Positions 51,186-60,686 of a stretch of 64,000 bases of DNA are shown in pieces. The stretch is from Cytobacillus sp. NCCP-133 (lineage in GTDB: Bacteria; Bacillota; Bacilli; Bacillales; Cytobacillaceae). A program made the position numbers and the translations under genes. The notes below the pieces were generated by a model. That model searched no databases. It saw nothing but the letters and a program-made list of their open reading frames with translations, and had not been told where the DNA came from. How positions within the stretch are numbered: position 1 is the stretch's first letter; every line of letters begins with the position of its first letter. Location of the stretch: NCBI RefSeq assembly GCF_026011715.1, contig NZ_BRVM01000007.1:114379-178378 (forward strand). Direction: 5' to 3'.

Positions 51186-51473
51186 TTAAGTGGAGGCTGA
51201 TTTTTTCTTTGATTTTAAAATTCGAAAATCAGTTATCATACTGGACACCAGTCCAACTCCAACCGTAACGAGCAAAATCATTCTTCCGGTGGCAACCTCC
51301 GAAAAAAGTGTACTTTTTAAAGCTTCCCAGAAAGTAAAATTAAAAATATTCATGTCAAACAAAGTCACTAAAATGGCCATTAAGCCAAAAATAGCCAGAT
51401 AGCAAAATGTAACCATGGCAAATACCTCATTGTCATACTTCATTCTCATTCGATACTGTTTATCATTTCTCAT
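51186..51473 (-). CDS. Small membrane protein, 95 residues
   Basis: Two or three hydrophobic helices (VFAMVTFCYLAIFGLMAILV, then MILLVTVGVGLVSSMI) with a basic N-terminus and a lysine-rich C-terminus (LKSKKKSAST). The ribosome site is weak. It lies upstream of the germination operon on the same strand, separated by the truncated repeat. No family recognised. Confidence 0.55.
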   Translation of the reverse strand: MRNDKQYRMRMKYDNEVFAMVTFCYLAIFGLMAILVTLFDMNIFNFTFWEALKSTLFSEVATGRMILLVTVGVGLVSSMITDFRILKSKKKSAST

Positions 51474-51626
51474 GCTTCATTTTTTATCCAAAAATACAAT
51501 AAAAACCCCTTGTTACTTTTGAACACACAGATTGAATGGGTATGGGTAGAGAAAGAGTGGTATTTGTATACTTTCAGGGATTACAGGAAAAATTATGAAC
51601 GAATATGACGTTACAGGAGGACAGGT

Positions 51627-53156
51627 ATGACGACATCAAACCATAAAATGCCCCAGTATCCGGAGCCTTATTGGAGAGAAGATGAACTTCCTGCTTTTGA
51701 CAGGCTCAGGGAAGATGCTCAAACGGAAATTGCCATTGTGGGAGGCGGCATAACCGGCATCACAGCTGGTTATCTTCTTGCCAAAGAAGGATTCAAAGTA
51801 GCCATTCTCGAAGCCGGGAATATATTGAACGGGACAACCGGGCATACGACAGCAAAGGTTACAGCACAGCATGGACTAATATATGATGAGCTGATCAGCC
51901 ATTTTGGCGAAGAAAAAACAAAACTGTACTATCAAGCATCAGCGGACGCAATTGATTTTGTTCGAAATACTGTTTCAGAAAAACAGATGGACTGTGATTT
52001 CAGCAATGAAGAAGGCATTATTTATGCTGTTTCAGATGAATATGCCAAAAAGGTGGAAAAAGAGTGGCAAGCTTATGAGAAGCTCGGCATTACAGGCGGA
52101 ATGAAGGACAGCATCCCTTTTACTATTAATACAACAGCCGTTCTATCCATGCATAACCAAGCCCAATTCCATCCGCTGAAGTATCTGAAAAAGCTTCTTA
52201 AAGATTTTGTGGAGATGGGCGGAACCGTATATGAAAATACGACCGCGACAGACATAGAAGAAGGCAACCTGCCTGATGTCGTGACTAGGGATGGCCAGCG
52301 CCTGAAATGCAAATATGTCATTGCCGCTTCCCATTTCCCTTTTGCGGACATGAAGGGCTTTTATTTTGCCAGGCTGTCACCCGAACGCTCCTATGTCCTT
52401 GGGGTAAGAACCAAAACTGATTTTCCTGGGGGCATGTATTATAGTGCTGATTCACCGACCCGTTCCTTAAGGTATACGCCTTATCATGGAGAAAAACTGA
52501 TTTTAGTCAGCGGCGACAGCCATAAAACCGGCCACGGCCCGGATACCATGAAACATTATAAGGCACTTGAGAGCTTTGCCGAAGAGGTGCTTGGCATGAC
52601 GGATTACCCCTACCGCTGGTCTGCACAAGATTTATATACACTTGATAAGGTTCCATATATCGGACCGATCACGTCCAGGCAGAAAAATATTTTTGTGGCA
52701 ACCGGCTTCCGAAAATGGGGAATGACAAATGGAACTGCCGCAGCCATGCTGATTAAAGATTTGATAATGGAAAAAGAAAACCCATATGCAGAATTGTTCA
52801 CTCCTTCCAGATTCCAGGCTGATCCAAGCATTAAGAAGTTTATTGCTGCCAACACAGATGTAGCCGGCCAGCTCATTAAAGGCAAGCTTGAATTTGTGCC
52901 TAAAGAAACGACGGACTTGGAGAATGATGAAGGCGGCGTTGTGATGATTAAAGGCAAGCGCACCGGAGCATACAAGGATCCGGACGGCAAGCTTCATCTA
53001 GTGGATACCACCTGTACCCACATGGGCTGCGAATGCGAATGGAACCATGGCGACCGCACCTGGGACTGTCCATGCCACGGTTCCCGCTTCTCCTATGATG
53101 GAGCAGTCGTGGAAGGCCCAGCCGACAAACCGCTAACGAAAGTGGAGGCTGATTAA
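51627..53156 (+). CDS. yhfW: FAD-dependent oxidoreductase with C-terminal Rieske domain
   Basis: 509 residues. The N-terminal DAO domain begins EIAIVGGGITGITAGYLLAKEG and includes the covalent-FAD-like region GTTGHTTAKVTAQHG. The C-terminal 90 residues form a Rieske [2Fe-2S] domain with ligands in CTHMGC and CPCHGSRF. The same domain order occurs in B. subtilis YhfW, whose substrate is not known. AGGAGG precedes ATG 51627. The stop codon abuts a family C palindrome. Confidence 0.92.
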   Translation: MTTSNHKMPQYPEPYWREDELPAFDRLREDAQTEIAIVGGGITGITAGYLLAKEGFKVAILEAGNILNGTTGHTTAKVTAQHGLIYDELISHFGEEKTKLYYQASADAIDFVRNTVSEKQMDCDFSNEEGIIYAVSDEYAKKVEKEWQAYEKLGITGGMKDSIPFTINTTAVLSMHNQAQFHPLKYLKKLLKDFVEMGGTVYENTTATDIEEGNLPDVVTRDGQRLKCKYVIAASHFPFADMKGFYFARLSPERSYVLGVRTKTDFPGGMYYSADSPTRSLRYTPYHGEKLILVSGDSHKTGHGPDTMKHYKALESFAEEVLGMTDYPYRWSAQDLYTLDKVPYIGPITSRQKNIFVATGFRKWGMTNGTAAAMLIKDLIMEKENPYAELFTPSRFQADPSIKKFIAANTDVAGQLIKGKLEFVPKETTDLENDEGGVVMIKGKRTGAYKDPDGKLHLVDTTCTHMGCECEWNHGDRTWDCPCHGSRFSYDGAVVEGPADKPLTKVEAD

Positions 53157-53207
53157 GAGTACCAGATACCTATACCCGTTGAGCAATCAGGTATAGGTAC
53201 CTGTCAC
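53157..53207. repeat. Palindromic repeat family C, copy 1
   Basis: Starts directly at the stop of the Rieske gene. AGATACCTATACC pairs with GGTATAGGTACCT over GTTGAGCAATCA. Closely matches copy 2 at 53582 and probably also acts as a terminator. Confidence 0.75.
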
Positions 53208-53220
53208 AAATATGCAAAAA

Positions 53221-53248
53221 TCCTCCTTCAGACGAAGGAGGATTTTTT
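53221..53248. terminator. Terminator between the Rieske gene and the small minus-strand gene
   Basis: TCCTCCTTC pairs with GAAGGAGGA over AGAC, followed by six T on the plus strand. Confidence 0.88.
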
Positions 53249-53258
53249 ATTTTTTTCT

Positions 53259-53393
53259 TTAGTCTTGTACGTTGTTTTCTTTCTTTTCTTTACTTCCGGT
53301 TGTGAATTCAACAAGTTCTTCGCTTGTGCGCTGCGGTCTGTGCTTATTGTTGTTTCGCTGCGCGTTGCCGTTGCCTAGTTTTGTTCTGCCCAT
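53259..53393 (-). CDS. Small basic hydrophilic protein, 44 residues
   Basis: From ATG 53393 with AAAGGAGCAGGTGAG upstream. Sequence rich in N, K, R, Q and T (GNGNAQRNNNKHRPQRTSEE, then EFTTGSKEKKENN), without hydrophobic segments. Size and composition recall minor spore or DNA-associated small proteins, but I recognise no family. Downstream it meets a terminator. Confidence 0.6.
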   Translation of the reverse strand: MGRTKLGNGNAQRNNNKHRPQRTSEELVEFTTGSKEKKENNVQD

Positions 53394-53581
53394 ATTCTCA
53401 CCTGCTCCTTTTATCTTTTTCAAAAGTAGTATGAGTCATATAGCGGGCCGTTATTCTTTTTTACTTGCTTAAGTCTTTATCATCAGTTATGACGCTATTC
53501 TATGCTTGGTTCCCTGTTCAAACGCATAAGCGAGCTTAATAAGGGATATCAAAGTTCGATTTTTATAAATTTATAAAAAAA

Positions 53582-53629
53582 GAGTACCAGGTACCTATAC
53601 CAGTTAGATGAACTGGTATAGGTGCCTGT
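53582..53629. repeat. Palindromic repeat family C, copy 2
   Basis: CAGGTACCTATACCAGTT pairs with AACTGGTATAGGTGCCTG, an 18-bp stem with one mismatch and a 5-nt loop. Lies 9 nt past the stop of the helicase gene, where it can act as terminator. Outer bases (GAGTACCAG...CTGT) are shared with copy 1. Confidence 0.8.
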
Positions 53630-53637
53630 GCTAGCAC

Positions 53638-54762
53638 TTAAACAATTTGCCCGCCGCGCATCGTTTTCTTTTCTGCGGTGAGGCCAAGTTCTTTTGCGAT
53701 TTTTTTGAGTTCTCGTTCTTCTCTTTCGGTTACAAGGGATATGACGGTACCGCTGGCTCCGAACCGGCCTGTTCTGCCAGAACGGTGAACGTATTGGTTA
53801 ATGTCTTTGGGTAAGTCAAAGTGGACAACATGGGTCACTCCCTTGATGTCCAAACCTCTGGCTGCCACATCGGTTGCAATAAGCATATTCGTTTTGCCCG
53901 TACGGAAATTTTTGATGGCTTTTTGCCTGTCAAACTTGCTTAAGTCACTGTGGAGTGTACCTGAAGCGATGTTTTTGAAATCCAGCTTTTCCGCCATTAC
54001 CTTCAGGTTGCCGATGTCCTTTACAAAAACTAGAGCCTTAATGCCTTCAAGCCTGAATATCTTTTCGAGCATTTTAATTTTGTCTCTCGCTTCAGCCACA
54101 AAATAAATATGATCGACTGCTGCGGCCTGGATTGTATCATCTTTTTCAACACGGATCACTTCAGCATCTCCTGTCAGTTCCTTTGCAAGCTGTTCAATGA
54201 CCGGCGGAAGAGTGGCTGAGAAAAGCAGAACCTGCCGATCTTTCAGTGTTGATTTAACGATATTCTGTACTGTCTGTGCATGCTCAGGCACCAATAGCTG
54301 ATCGCCTTCATCAAGTACAACCGTCTTGACTTCATGCATTTTCAGCTTTTTCTGCTTAATCAGCTCCAGGACTCTTCCCGGTGTGCCCAAAGCAATATGG
54401 GGATGCTTCTTTAATTTTTCAAGCTGCCTTTTTACATTGGCACCGCCAATAAAAGAAGCTGCTTTAATGCCGCTTCCTTCTCCCCACTTTTGGATTTCTC
54501 CAAGAATTTGCATCACAAGCTCCTGTGAGGAGGCTAAAATGACTGCCTGTACCGCCTGTTTATCAGGATCAATTTTTTCAAGGACAGGAAGCAAATAGGC
54601 AAGTGTTTTCCCTGTTCCTGTCGGGGATTCTGCGATGATATCCTTTCCTTCGAGAGCCGGCTGAATCGCTTCTGCCTGCACAGTCGTTGGCTGCTGAAAT
54701 GCAGACTTTTTCCAAGCCTCCTGGATGAATGGCTTCATATTTTGAATGAGAGATTGTGTCAT
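53638..54762 (-). CDS. DEAD-box RNA helicase, YfmL/CshC-like
   Basis: 374 residues, only the two RecA-like domains and no RNA-binding tail, as in B. subtilis YfmL. Motifs: Q region QQPTTVQAEAIQ, motif I SPTGTGKT, motif II DEGD (instead of DEAD), motif III SAT, motif V ATDVAARGLDI and motif VI HRSGRTGRFG. Probably ATP-dependent RNA remodelling in ribosome assembly. The Ala-to-Gly change in motif II is tolerated in some family members. Confidence 0.9.
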   Translation of the reverse strand: MTQSLIQNMKPFIQEAWKKSAFQQPTTVQAEAIQPALEGKDIIAESPTGTGKTLAYLLPVLEKIDPDKQAVQAVILASSQELVMQILGEIQKWGEGSGIKAASFIGGANVKRQLEKLKKHPHIALGTPGRVLELIKQKKLKMHEVKTVVLDEGDQLLVPEHAQTVQNIVKSTLKDRQVLLFSATLPPVIEQLAKELTGDAEVIRVEKDDTIQAAAVDHIYFVAEARDKIKMLEKIFRLEGIKALVFVKDIGNLKVMAEKLDFKNIASGTLHSDLSKFDRQKAIKNFRTGKTNMLIATDVAARGLDIKGVTHVVHFDLPKDINQYVHRSGRTGRFGASGTVISLVTEREERELKKIAKELGLTAEKKTMRGGQIV

Positions 54763-54885
54763 AGGTAACTCCTTTTAAACTTAATCGCGTTTGTCAAATG
54801 ATTATTTATAGTATAGCCGAAAATCGAAAAAAACTAGTATCGGTAATGATACTAGCTTATAGGCAGGAAGATGTCTACTCTTAAT

Positions 54886-54923
54886 AGAAAAAGGCACGAA
54901 GCCATATCTGGCATTCGCGCCTT
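54886..54923 (-). terminator. Terminator of inhA
   Basis: On the minus strand AAGGC-g-CGAA-t-GCC pairs with GGC-TTCG-t-GCCTT, followed by TTTCT, 6 nt after the stop. Confidence 0.82.
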
Positions 54924-54928
54924 AACAC

Positions 54929-57310
54929 TTACTTATGAATCCATACGGCTCCAGCAGAGTTGTCCTTTGCTTCACCGATGACTTGGAATTTCAAGCCAAG
55001 TTCCGGAACGATGCGTCCTGCATCAGGAATGAGGCTGTCGCTGTATGTTTTAGAATCATCAAAAACAGAAATTCCCTTTAAACCAGGGTAGTCATAGTCA
55101 CCTCGAGTTGGTGAGCTTATTTCCCATGATGGTGTTTTATCTAAAGAGAATGCTGCATCTGCAATTTGATATCTTGTGCTTTGAGATACAGTCTCTTTCC
55201 CATCTTTCAATCCGATAATTGGTTCCGGATGTGAATCCACTACTCCAAGGAAACCTTCCCCTGGATGAACGCCAACCCAATTGTCTGTATAGCTGTCATC
55301 CGCATACCAAACAACTAGCCCAGTGTTATATTTTACTCCTCTTGAGTGAGCAAGGGCCGTATCAGAGCCTGCATAGTTTCTCCACTCCAGGTAATAATGG
55401 TTCTTGGCATAGCTGATTCCGTTGGAAACAATGAATCCGTCAAGAGTCATCTGAGATTCGCCTTCTGCATCGTCGGAGAAAATCACTTCTTCACCTGCCA
55501 TTACTGAAATATTGTCTATGGCAAATCCGTCTAATGCAAGTCCGCTGTCTGTTACGTATTCAAATTCTAGTTTTACTTTTTCACCGGCCAAATGGCTTAA
55601 GTCATATGTTTTATCTACCCATTGGCCTTTAGAGGATTCAGCACGGGCGTCGCCGTCTGTATCTTCATCACCGATCACATCAAGCTCAACTTTGCTACCA
55701 TCTTCTTTTATTGCATTCACATACAGATAGTCATAATCAAACTCAATATCATAATACATTTTAGCATTAAATTCTGCTGCTTCTGCACCTGTCAAATCAA
55801 ATTCAGGAGTTGTCAAAGTGGTATGAAGGTCATCGCCCTTTGTGCTGTAGTAATATTTATCACCAAATTCAGGCTCAATGCCGTGTACTTCTTTTACAGG
55901 AAGATTCACTTTAACAATTCCCGGATTTTTTGATTTGGTTACACTCTGATCAATGACCGCTGTCAACCCTTTTTCATCAATGTCCTCATAGTCAACTTCT
56001 GTCATATTGGCCCAGTTTCCGCCCATTAACTTCTGGAAGTATTCTTTGTTTTGAGGGGAGAAACTTGTTGGCTCTGTACCTGCAATATTACCATTCCAGC
56101 TTCCGCCGCTCATGATGGACCAGGAAGCGATCGGCTCGCCTTGTCCGGAATATTGCGTATCATACTCATCTGGCAGCCCTAAATCATGTCCAAATTCATG
56201 GGCAAAAACACCAACAGCTCCATCTTCAGGCTGGATTGTGTAATCGAAAGCAGCCATTTGTCCGTCCCAATAGTCTACTTTCGCCGTAGTATTCGGAACT
56301 GGAAAAACACCATTAAGCACCCAGCGATGTGACCAAATTGCATTATCCCCTAAGACACCGCCGCCAGCTTCCTGACCTGTGCCTGCATGGATGATCATTA
56401 GATGATCCACTAATCCGTCCGGCTCATTAAAGTTGCCATCTCCATCCAGGTCATATAAATCAAACTCATCGTAATCGGCTAAATCAATACCTGAAGCAGC
56501 TGCTGCTTTTAGTGCCTCTTTTACTAAATCGCGCGGACCAAGAGGGGCCTGGTTGTCATGTCCGCCATTAGGGTTATCATCGCCATAGTCTTTAGCATTC
56601 CCAGGGACTGTCAGCCATTCTGAAACCGTGCCATCAACGGTATAGCTGCCGCCTGACTGCTCTTCATAGAATTGCTTGAACGTCTTAACTTTATCGCCGT
56701 TGAACAGCTTAAATTCCTTATCGCCAAACATTAATTGCTCATAATGCTCTTTGCTGAAGTCATCAGCGTACATATAGCCTTCTTCCTGCTCAATATTATT
56801 GTGTTTAAGATCTTCAAACTCTGTCAGCAGCACGAGCACTTTATCTGTTCTGACTCCGCCCTTATATCCGGCATCCTTGGCAGATGCTACTTTGACTCCT
56901 GAATTTCCAATTTTAAAGCTATCATGGCCTTTATTAAGCTTCTTTGACAGCTCTTCCTTTTGCTTTGTTAAAAACTTCTTTGCCTTTTTATCAAACTCAT
57001 CTTCCTTATTATGTTCCTTATCTGCCTTGCCGGGTTTTTCTCCCTGCTTTTCTTTAATATAAGCTTTTACTGCTTTTTCAACTTCTTTAACGGAAGCATT
57101 TTCAGAAATCATGCCTCTTTCCTGCAGTGCTTTGCCTAAACGGTCTTCATCCACTATGTTCATATCAATTGGAGCAGACAATTCTGCTGCAGATGCTTGT
57201 GATGGTGCTGCCGTCGTTCCTGCAAAAGACCCTGCGAATAAAGCCGCAGCCATCATTGTGGTGGCTGTAATTGAAGATAAAACCTTGAAGGGTTTATTTT
57301 TATTGCTCAT
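54929..57310 (-). CDS. inhA: Immune inhibitor A-type secreted metalloprotease (M6)
   Basis: 793 residues. Signal peptide 1 to about 41 (cut near SQASA-AE), charged propeptide to about 145, then the M6 catalytic domain. The zinc motif is [14 protein letters not shown] at 371. Asp-rich stretches ([16 protein letters not shown] at 285-299) look like calcium sites. Beta-rich C-terminal domains (500-790) include a MAM-like part ([20 protein letters not shown]). InhA enzymes degrade host or environmental proteins, and in B. cereus are linked to exosporium and virulence. An inverted repeat lies upstream. Confidence 0.94.
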   Translation of the reverse strand: MSNKNKPFKVLSSITATTMMAAALFAGSFAGTTAAPSQASAAELSAPIDMNIVDEDRLGKALQERGMISENASVKEVEKAVKAYIKEKQGEKPGKADKEHNKEDEFDKKAKKFLTKQKEELSKKLNKGHDSFKIGNSGVKVASAKDAGYKGGVRTDKVLVLLTEFEDLKHNNIEQEEGYMYADDFSKEHYEQLMFGDKEFKLFNGDKVKTFKQFYEEQSGGSYTVDGTVSEWLTVPGNAKDYGDDNPNGGHDNQAPLGPRDLVKEALKAAAASGIDLADYDEFDLYDLDGDGNFNEPDGLVDHLMIIHAGTGQEAGGGVLGDNAIWSHRWVLNGVFPVPNTTAKVDYWDGQMAAFDYTIQPEDGAVGVFAHEFGHDLGLPDEYDTQYSGQGEPIASWSIMSGGSWNGNIAGTEPTSFSPQNKEYFQKLMGGNWANMTEVDYEDIDEKGLTAVIDQSVTKSKNPGIVKVNLPVKEVHGIEPEFGDKYYYSTKGDDLHTTLTTPEFDLTGAEAAEFNAKMYYDIEFDYDYLYVNAIKEDGSKVELDVIGDEDTDGDARAESSKGQWVDKTYDLSHLAGEKVKLEFEYVTDSGLALDGFAIDNISVMAGEEVIFSDDAEGESQMTLDGFIVSNGISYAKNHYYLEWRNYAGSDTALAHSRGVKYNTGLVVWYADDSYTDNWVGVHPGEGFLGVVDSHPEPIIGLKDGKETVSQSTRYQIADAAFSLDKTPSWEISSPTRGDYDYPGLKGISVFDDSKTYSDSLIPDAGRIVPELGLKFQVIGEAKDNSAGAVWIHK

Positions 57311-57327
57311 TTCTGCTGCCTCCCATT

Positions 57328-57352
57328 TCGAATTTTAAAATTTTCGAATTGC
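57328..57352. promoter_or_regulatory. Inverted repeat upstream of inhA
   Basis: TTCGAA-TTTTAAAA-TTTTCGAA lies just upstream of the inhA ribosome site (GGGAGG). Position suggests a repressor site or mRNA 5' hairpin; the factor is unknown. Confidence 0.4.
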
Positions 57353-57449
57353 GAGATTAATTCTATCAAATTACCTAAAGATTTTTAATAGTCTAATAAT
57401 ACTGTTATTTCATTATTCTATTAAAATCTTAATCATGTCCTTTGGCCTA

Positions 57450-57485
57450 AAAAGAAGAGGATGTGCAGTTAATTGCACATCCTCT
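57450..57485 (-). terminator. Terminator of the histidine kinase gene
   Basis: AGAGGATGTGCA pairs with TGCACATCCTCT over ATTAAC, followed by TCTTTTT on the minus strand. Confidence 0.9.
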
Positions 57486-57497
57486 ATTCTTTCGCTG

Positions 57498-58736
57498 CTA
57501 TTTGATTTTTTGGATTAAAGGAATGGTTAGGCTGACAGCAGTCCCTTTACCAACTTCACTTTCAAATTCAATTTCCCCGCCATGTTCCTCAACGATTTGG
57601 CTTGTCACCATAAGCCCCAAGCCGGTGCCATCCGGCTTTGTTGTATAAAAGGGAGCGCCTACTCGATTGATGTTTTCAGCCATTATGCCGCAGCCTTCAT
57701 CTTTTACACGGATCAGCACCCGCTGTCCCTGGAGCATTTTTGCGGATATAGTTATCGTGCCGCCATCAGGCATCGATTCAATCGCATTTTTAACGAGATT
57801 GATCAGCACTTGCTTCATTAGCTTCTCATCGCATTCGACCTTTGGGAAGTTTGCCAGGTCTTCGGCTGTGATTTTTACATTGTGATTGGATCCCTGTTCT
57901 TTCATAATCGAGATGACGTAGCCAACCAGAAAATCCAACTCCAAAGGTTCAAACACAGGCTGCCTTGGCCTGCTAAGGAACATTAAGTCGTCTGCAATCA
58001 AGTTAATTCGCTCTATTTCCTCTATCATGATTTGATAGCGGTCCCTGTCTTCCGGATGCCTTTCCATCTGCAGCTGGGTAAAACCCTTTAAAGAGGAAAG
58101 AGGATTTCTTACTTCATGTCCGACTACCGATGCCATCTGTCCGACTGCAGCCAGCTTTTCAGTTTGCCGCAGCTCCTGGAAAACTTTTGTTAATGATTCA
58201 ATATAGGAATAGAAGCGGTTCACAAGCAAATAGGAAACGGTTGAAAAAATGATCAGCAATACGATGGGCACCATGACCTTTTGGCTGCTCAGCAGCCATC
58301 CTGTGAGAAGATACTTGCCCACCAAGCCGCCTGTAACAATCCAAAAATAGCGTTTATTGACAAACAGCGGTGCAAAGATGATAAAAAACAGCTCTACAGC
58401 ATTGCCTGTCTGAAATTCCTTCGACTCCCCCAAGTAAATTAGCATGCTGTTTATAAAATCAGTCAGAACAAAGCTTGTAAAAAACAAGTACTTTACCTTG
58501 AATGGACTTCCAGTTTTAAAAAAATACACAGCGATGGGAAGAAGGCCAATCAAGATCAAATAATACCCAATGCCAAGTCCGCCATTCGGCAGTCCTGAAG
58601 TGCCTCCTGCATTGAGCGGAAGAAGATAATAATAAAATAAATCATAAAGTGTAAAAATAAGATAAAACAGCCACATAAAAAGCCTGACTGCCTTTGTCTC
58701 TTCATTAACTAATGTCAGTTGACTAAAACCCTTCAT
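57498..58736 (-). CDS. Membrane histidine kinase, sporulation-kinase (KinB) type
   Basis: 412 residues. Six hydrophobic helices (about 18-185) are followed directly by HisKA with the phospho-acceptor in VVGHEVRNPLSSLKGFTQLQ, and HATPase motifs N (NLVKNAIESMPDGG), G1 (KDEGCGI) and G2 (GTGLGLMVTSQIV). No response regulator is adjacent. Orphan kinases of this design in Bacillus phosphorylate Spo0F, so a phosphorelay role is likely but inferred. Confidence 0.88.
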   Translation of the reverse strand: MKGFSQLTLVNEETKAVRLFMWLFYLIFTLYDLFYYYLLPLNAGGTSGLPNGGLGIGYYLILIGLLPIAVYFFKTGSPFKVKYLFFTSFVLTDFINSMLIYLGESKEFQTGNAVELFFIIFAPLFVNKRYFWIVTGGLVGKYLLTGWLLSSQKVMVPIVLLIIFSTVSYLLVNRFYSYIESLTKVFQELRQTEKLAAVGQMASVVGHEVRNPLSSLKGFTQLQMERHPEDRDRYQIMIEEIERINLIADDLMFLSRPRQPVFEPLELDFLVGYVISIMKEQGSNHNVKITAEDLANFPKVECDEKLMKQVLINLVKNAIESMPDGGTITISAKMLQGQRVLIRVKDEGCGIMAENINRVGAPFYTTKPDGTGLGLMVTSQIVEEHGGEIEFESEVGKGTAVSLTIPLIQKIK

Positions 58737-58842
58737 AAAAAATGCTCCCCGGTTAACTCTATTAAAATTGTACCAATAAGATTATTATAAACGGTTAGGC
58801 CGAGAGATGCATATTTCTTTCATCATTTGACCCTTACTAAAT

Positions 58843-58910
58843 AAGAAAAGCGCAAGGCGCCTGGACCTGGACAGTTGTCTAAGTTCAAAGGGATATAAAT
58901 TCTGATATCA
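58843..58910 (+). repeat. Dispersed repeat family A, copy 7 (short form)
   Basis: AAGAAAAGCGCAAGGCGCC joins directly to TGGACCTGGACAGTTGTCTA, with the tail AAATTCTGATATCA as in copy 4. Located between the kinase start and the alsT terminator. Confidence 0.88.
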
Positions 58911-58912
58911 GA

Positions 58913-58942
58913 AGAAAAAATGCCCGGCATCAGCCGGACATC
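58913..58942 (-). terminator. Terminator of alsT
   Basis: ATGTCCGGC pairs with GCCGGGCAT on the minus strand, followed by TTTTTTC. Confidence 0.85.
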
Positions 58943-58956
58943 GTTTAACTTTGCGA

Positions 58957-60414
58957 TTAAGATACTTTTTCTTCCTGCGGCTTGTAATCTTCTTCCCAAT
59001 ACTCAGCGTTTTTAATGCCAAGCTTCTTGGAATTGAAGACAGGATCGAGTCCTTGCTTTTTCTGCGCTTCATAGTCTTTTAAGGCAATTAGGGCTGGTTT
59101 CGCAAGGATCAGAATGGCGATGACATTGAGCCAAACCATCAATCCAAGACCAACATCCCCAAGCGCCCAAGCAAGGCCGGCCGTCTTGACGGAACCATAG
59201 AAAGTAGCACCGAGCAGAACCACCTTAAGAACAAACATGGCAATTTTGCTGTTTTTGCCGCTTACGAGGTAAGCAACGTTTGTTTCAGCCATATAGTAGT
59301 AAGCCATAATAGTTGTAAACGCGAAGAAGAATAGAGATATGGCAACAAATGAAGCTCCGAATCCTGGAAGCACAGATTCAACAGCTGCCTGTGTAAATCC
59401 AGGTCCAGCTTCTACTCCAGGAAGATTTTCAACGATAGGAGTCTTTCCATCTGCGCCAACGGTATTGAACATTCCCGTAAATAAAATCATAAATGCTGTT
59501 GCGGAACAAACGAACAACGTATCGATGTAAACAGAGAAGGCTTGAACAAGACCTTGCTTGGCAGGGTGGGAAACTTCTGCAGCTGCTGCAGCATGCGGTC
59601 CTGTCCCCTGACCTGCTTCATTGGAATAAATTCCCCGCTTTACGCCCCATGCGATCGCACTTCCGAGAATGCCTCCAAACATGGAATCCGCCCCAAATGC
59701 ACTGCTGAAAATTAAGGAAATTACGCCAGGCAATTCTCCAATGTTCATCCCAATGATCACTAAGGAAACAAGAATATAGCCTATTGCCATGAATGGAACA
59801 GTATACTGGGCAACAGTTGCAATACGCTTAATTCCGCCAAAAATGATAAGGCCAAGCAAGGCGACAATCACAAGGCCTGTTACGGTTTTACTGATTCCAA
59901 ATGCATTCTCCATTCCAAGTGCAATGGAATTCGACTGGATTCCCGGCATTAAAATCGACATTGCCAGAAGAGTAGCAACCGCGAAAAGAACTGCAAACCA
60001 CTTAATGCCTATCCCTTTTTCAATGTAATAAGCAGGGCCTCCTCGGTAAACCCCGTCTTTTTTCACTTTGTAAATTTGAGCAAGCGTGGATTCAACAAAC
60101 GCACTTCCCGCTCCTATAAATGCAATCGTCCACATCCAGAACACTGCACCCGGACCACCCATTGCGATAGCAGTCGCGGTACCTGCAATGTTACCAGTTC
60201 CTACACGGCCGGAAAGAGCAATGGATAAGGCCTGAAAAGATGAAACGCCCGCTTCGGAACTTTTTCCTTTGAACATGAGCAAAACCATGTCTTTGATGTG
60301 CCGGACCTGCAGGAATCGGGTTAAAATCGAAAATAGCAACCCTACTCCAAGCAAGATGTAAATAACTGGTGTACTCCATAAGATCCCATTAAGCTGATTA
60401 ACAAAAGCTTCCAA
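58957..60414 (-). CDS. alsT: Sodium:alanine symporter (AGCS family)
   Basis: 485 residues with about ten membrane helices. Family signatures are ALSGRVGTGNIAGTATAIAM near residue 70 and GVKRGIYSNEAGQGTGPHAA around 275. Imports alanine or glycine with Na+. The start is TTG 60414, because GGGGG lies 7 nt upstream and no ATG is near. Hydrophilic C-terminus (NAEYWEEDYKPQEEKVS). Single gene. Confidence 0.94.
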   Translation of the reverse strand: MEAFVNQLNGILWSTPVIYILLGVGLLFSILTRFLQVRHIKDMVLLMFKGKSSEAGVSSFQALSIALSGRVGTGNIAGTATAIAMGGPGAVFWMWTIAFIGAGSAFVESTLAQIYKVKKDGVYRGGPAYYIEKGIGIKWFAVLFAVATLLAMSILMPGIQSNSIALGMENAFGISKTVTGLVIVALLGLIIFGGIKRIATVAQYTVPFMAIGYILVSLVIIGMNIGELPGVISLIFSSAFGADSMFGGILGSAIAWGVKRGIYSNEAGQGTGPHAAAAAEVSHPAKQGLVQAFSVYIDTLFVCSATAFMILFTGMFNTVGADGKTPIVENLPGVEAGPGFTQAAVESVLPGFGASFVAISLFFFAFTTIMAYYYMAETNVAYLVSGKNSKIAMFVLKVVLLGATFYGSVKTAGLAWALGDVGLGLMVWLNVIAILILAKPALIALKDYEAQKKQGLDPVFNSKKLGIKNAEYWEEDYKPQEEKVS

Positions 60415-60686
60415 ACAAATTCCCCCTTTTATTCTATATTCTGAATCTTTATCCTATTAAGAATTATAGAATAAGCTCTGTTATATTACAATGTTTTTTT
60501 AACGGTCTTAAGGAATAATGTCATAGTGCTTTTTGGTCAGTTTTCCTTTTCCGCCATCTGGCCTGTTTTTTATATCTTAATTGGGCTAAATAGAAGGATA
60601 GGGGATATCGCCTTCCTATTTTCGGAAATATTCGCTATTATATATTTAGGGAAACGAAGCGTCGCCCGGAAAGAAGTGTTTCAAAC

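Noticed and set aside
53272..53472. Plus-strand ORF of 66 codons
   Set aside because: It is antisense to the small basic protein gene at 53259-53393, which has the better ribosome site and a terminator.
1413..58910. Family A repeats as insertion sequences
   Set aside because: No copy encodes a transposase, and I see no terminal inverted repeats of IS type or consistent target duplications.
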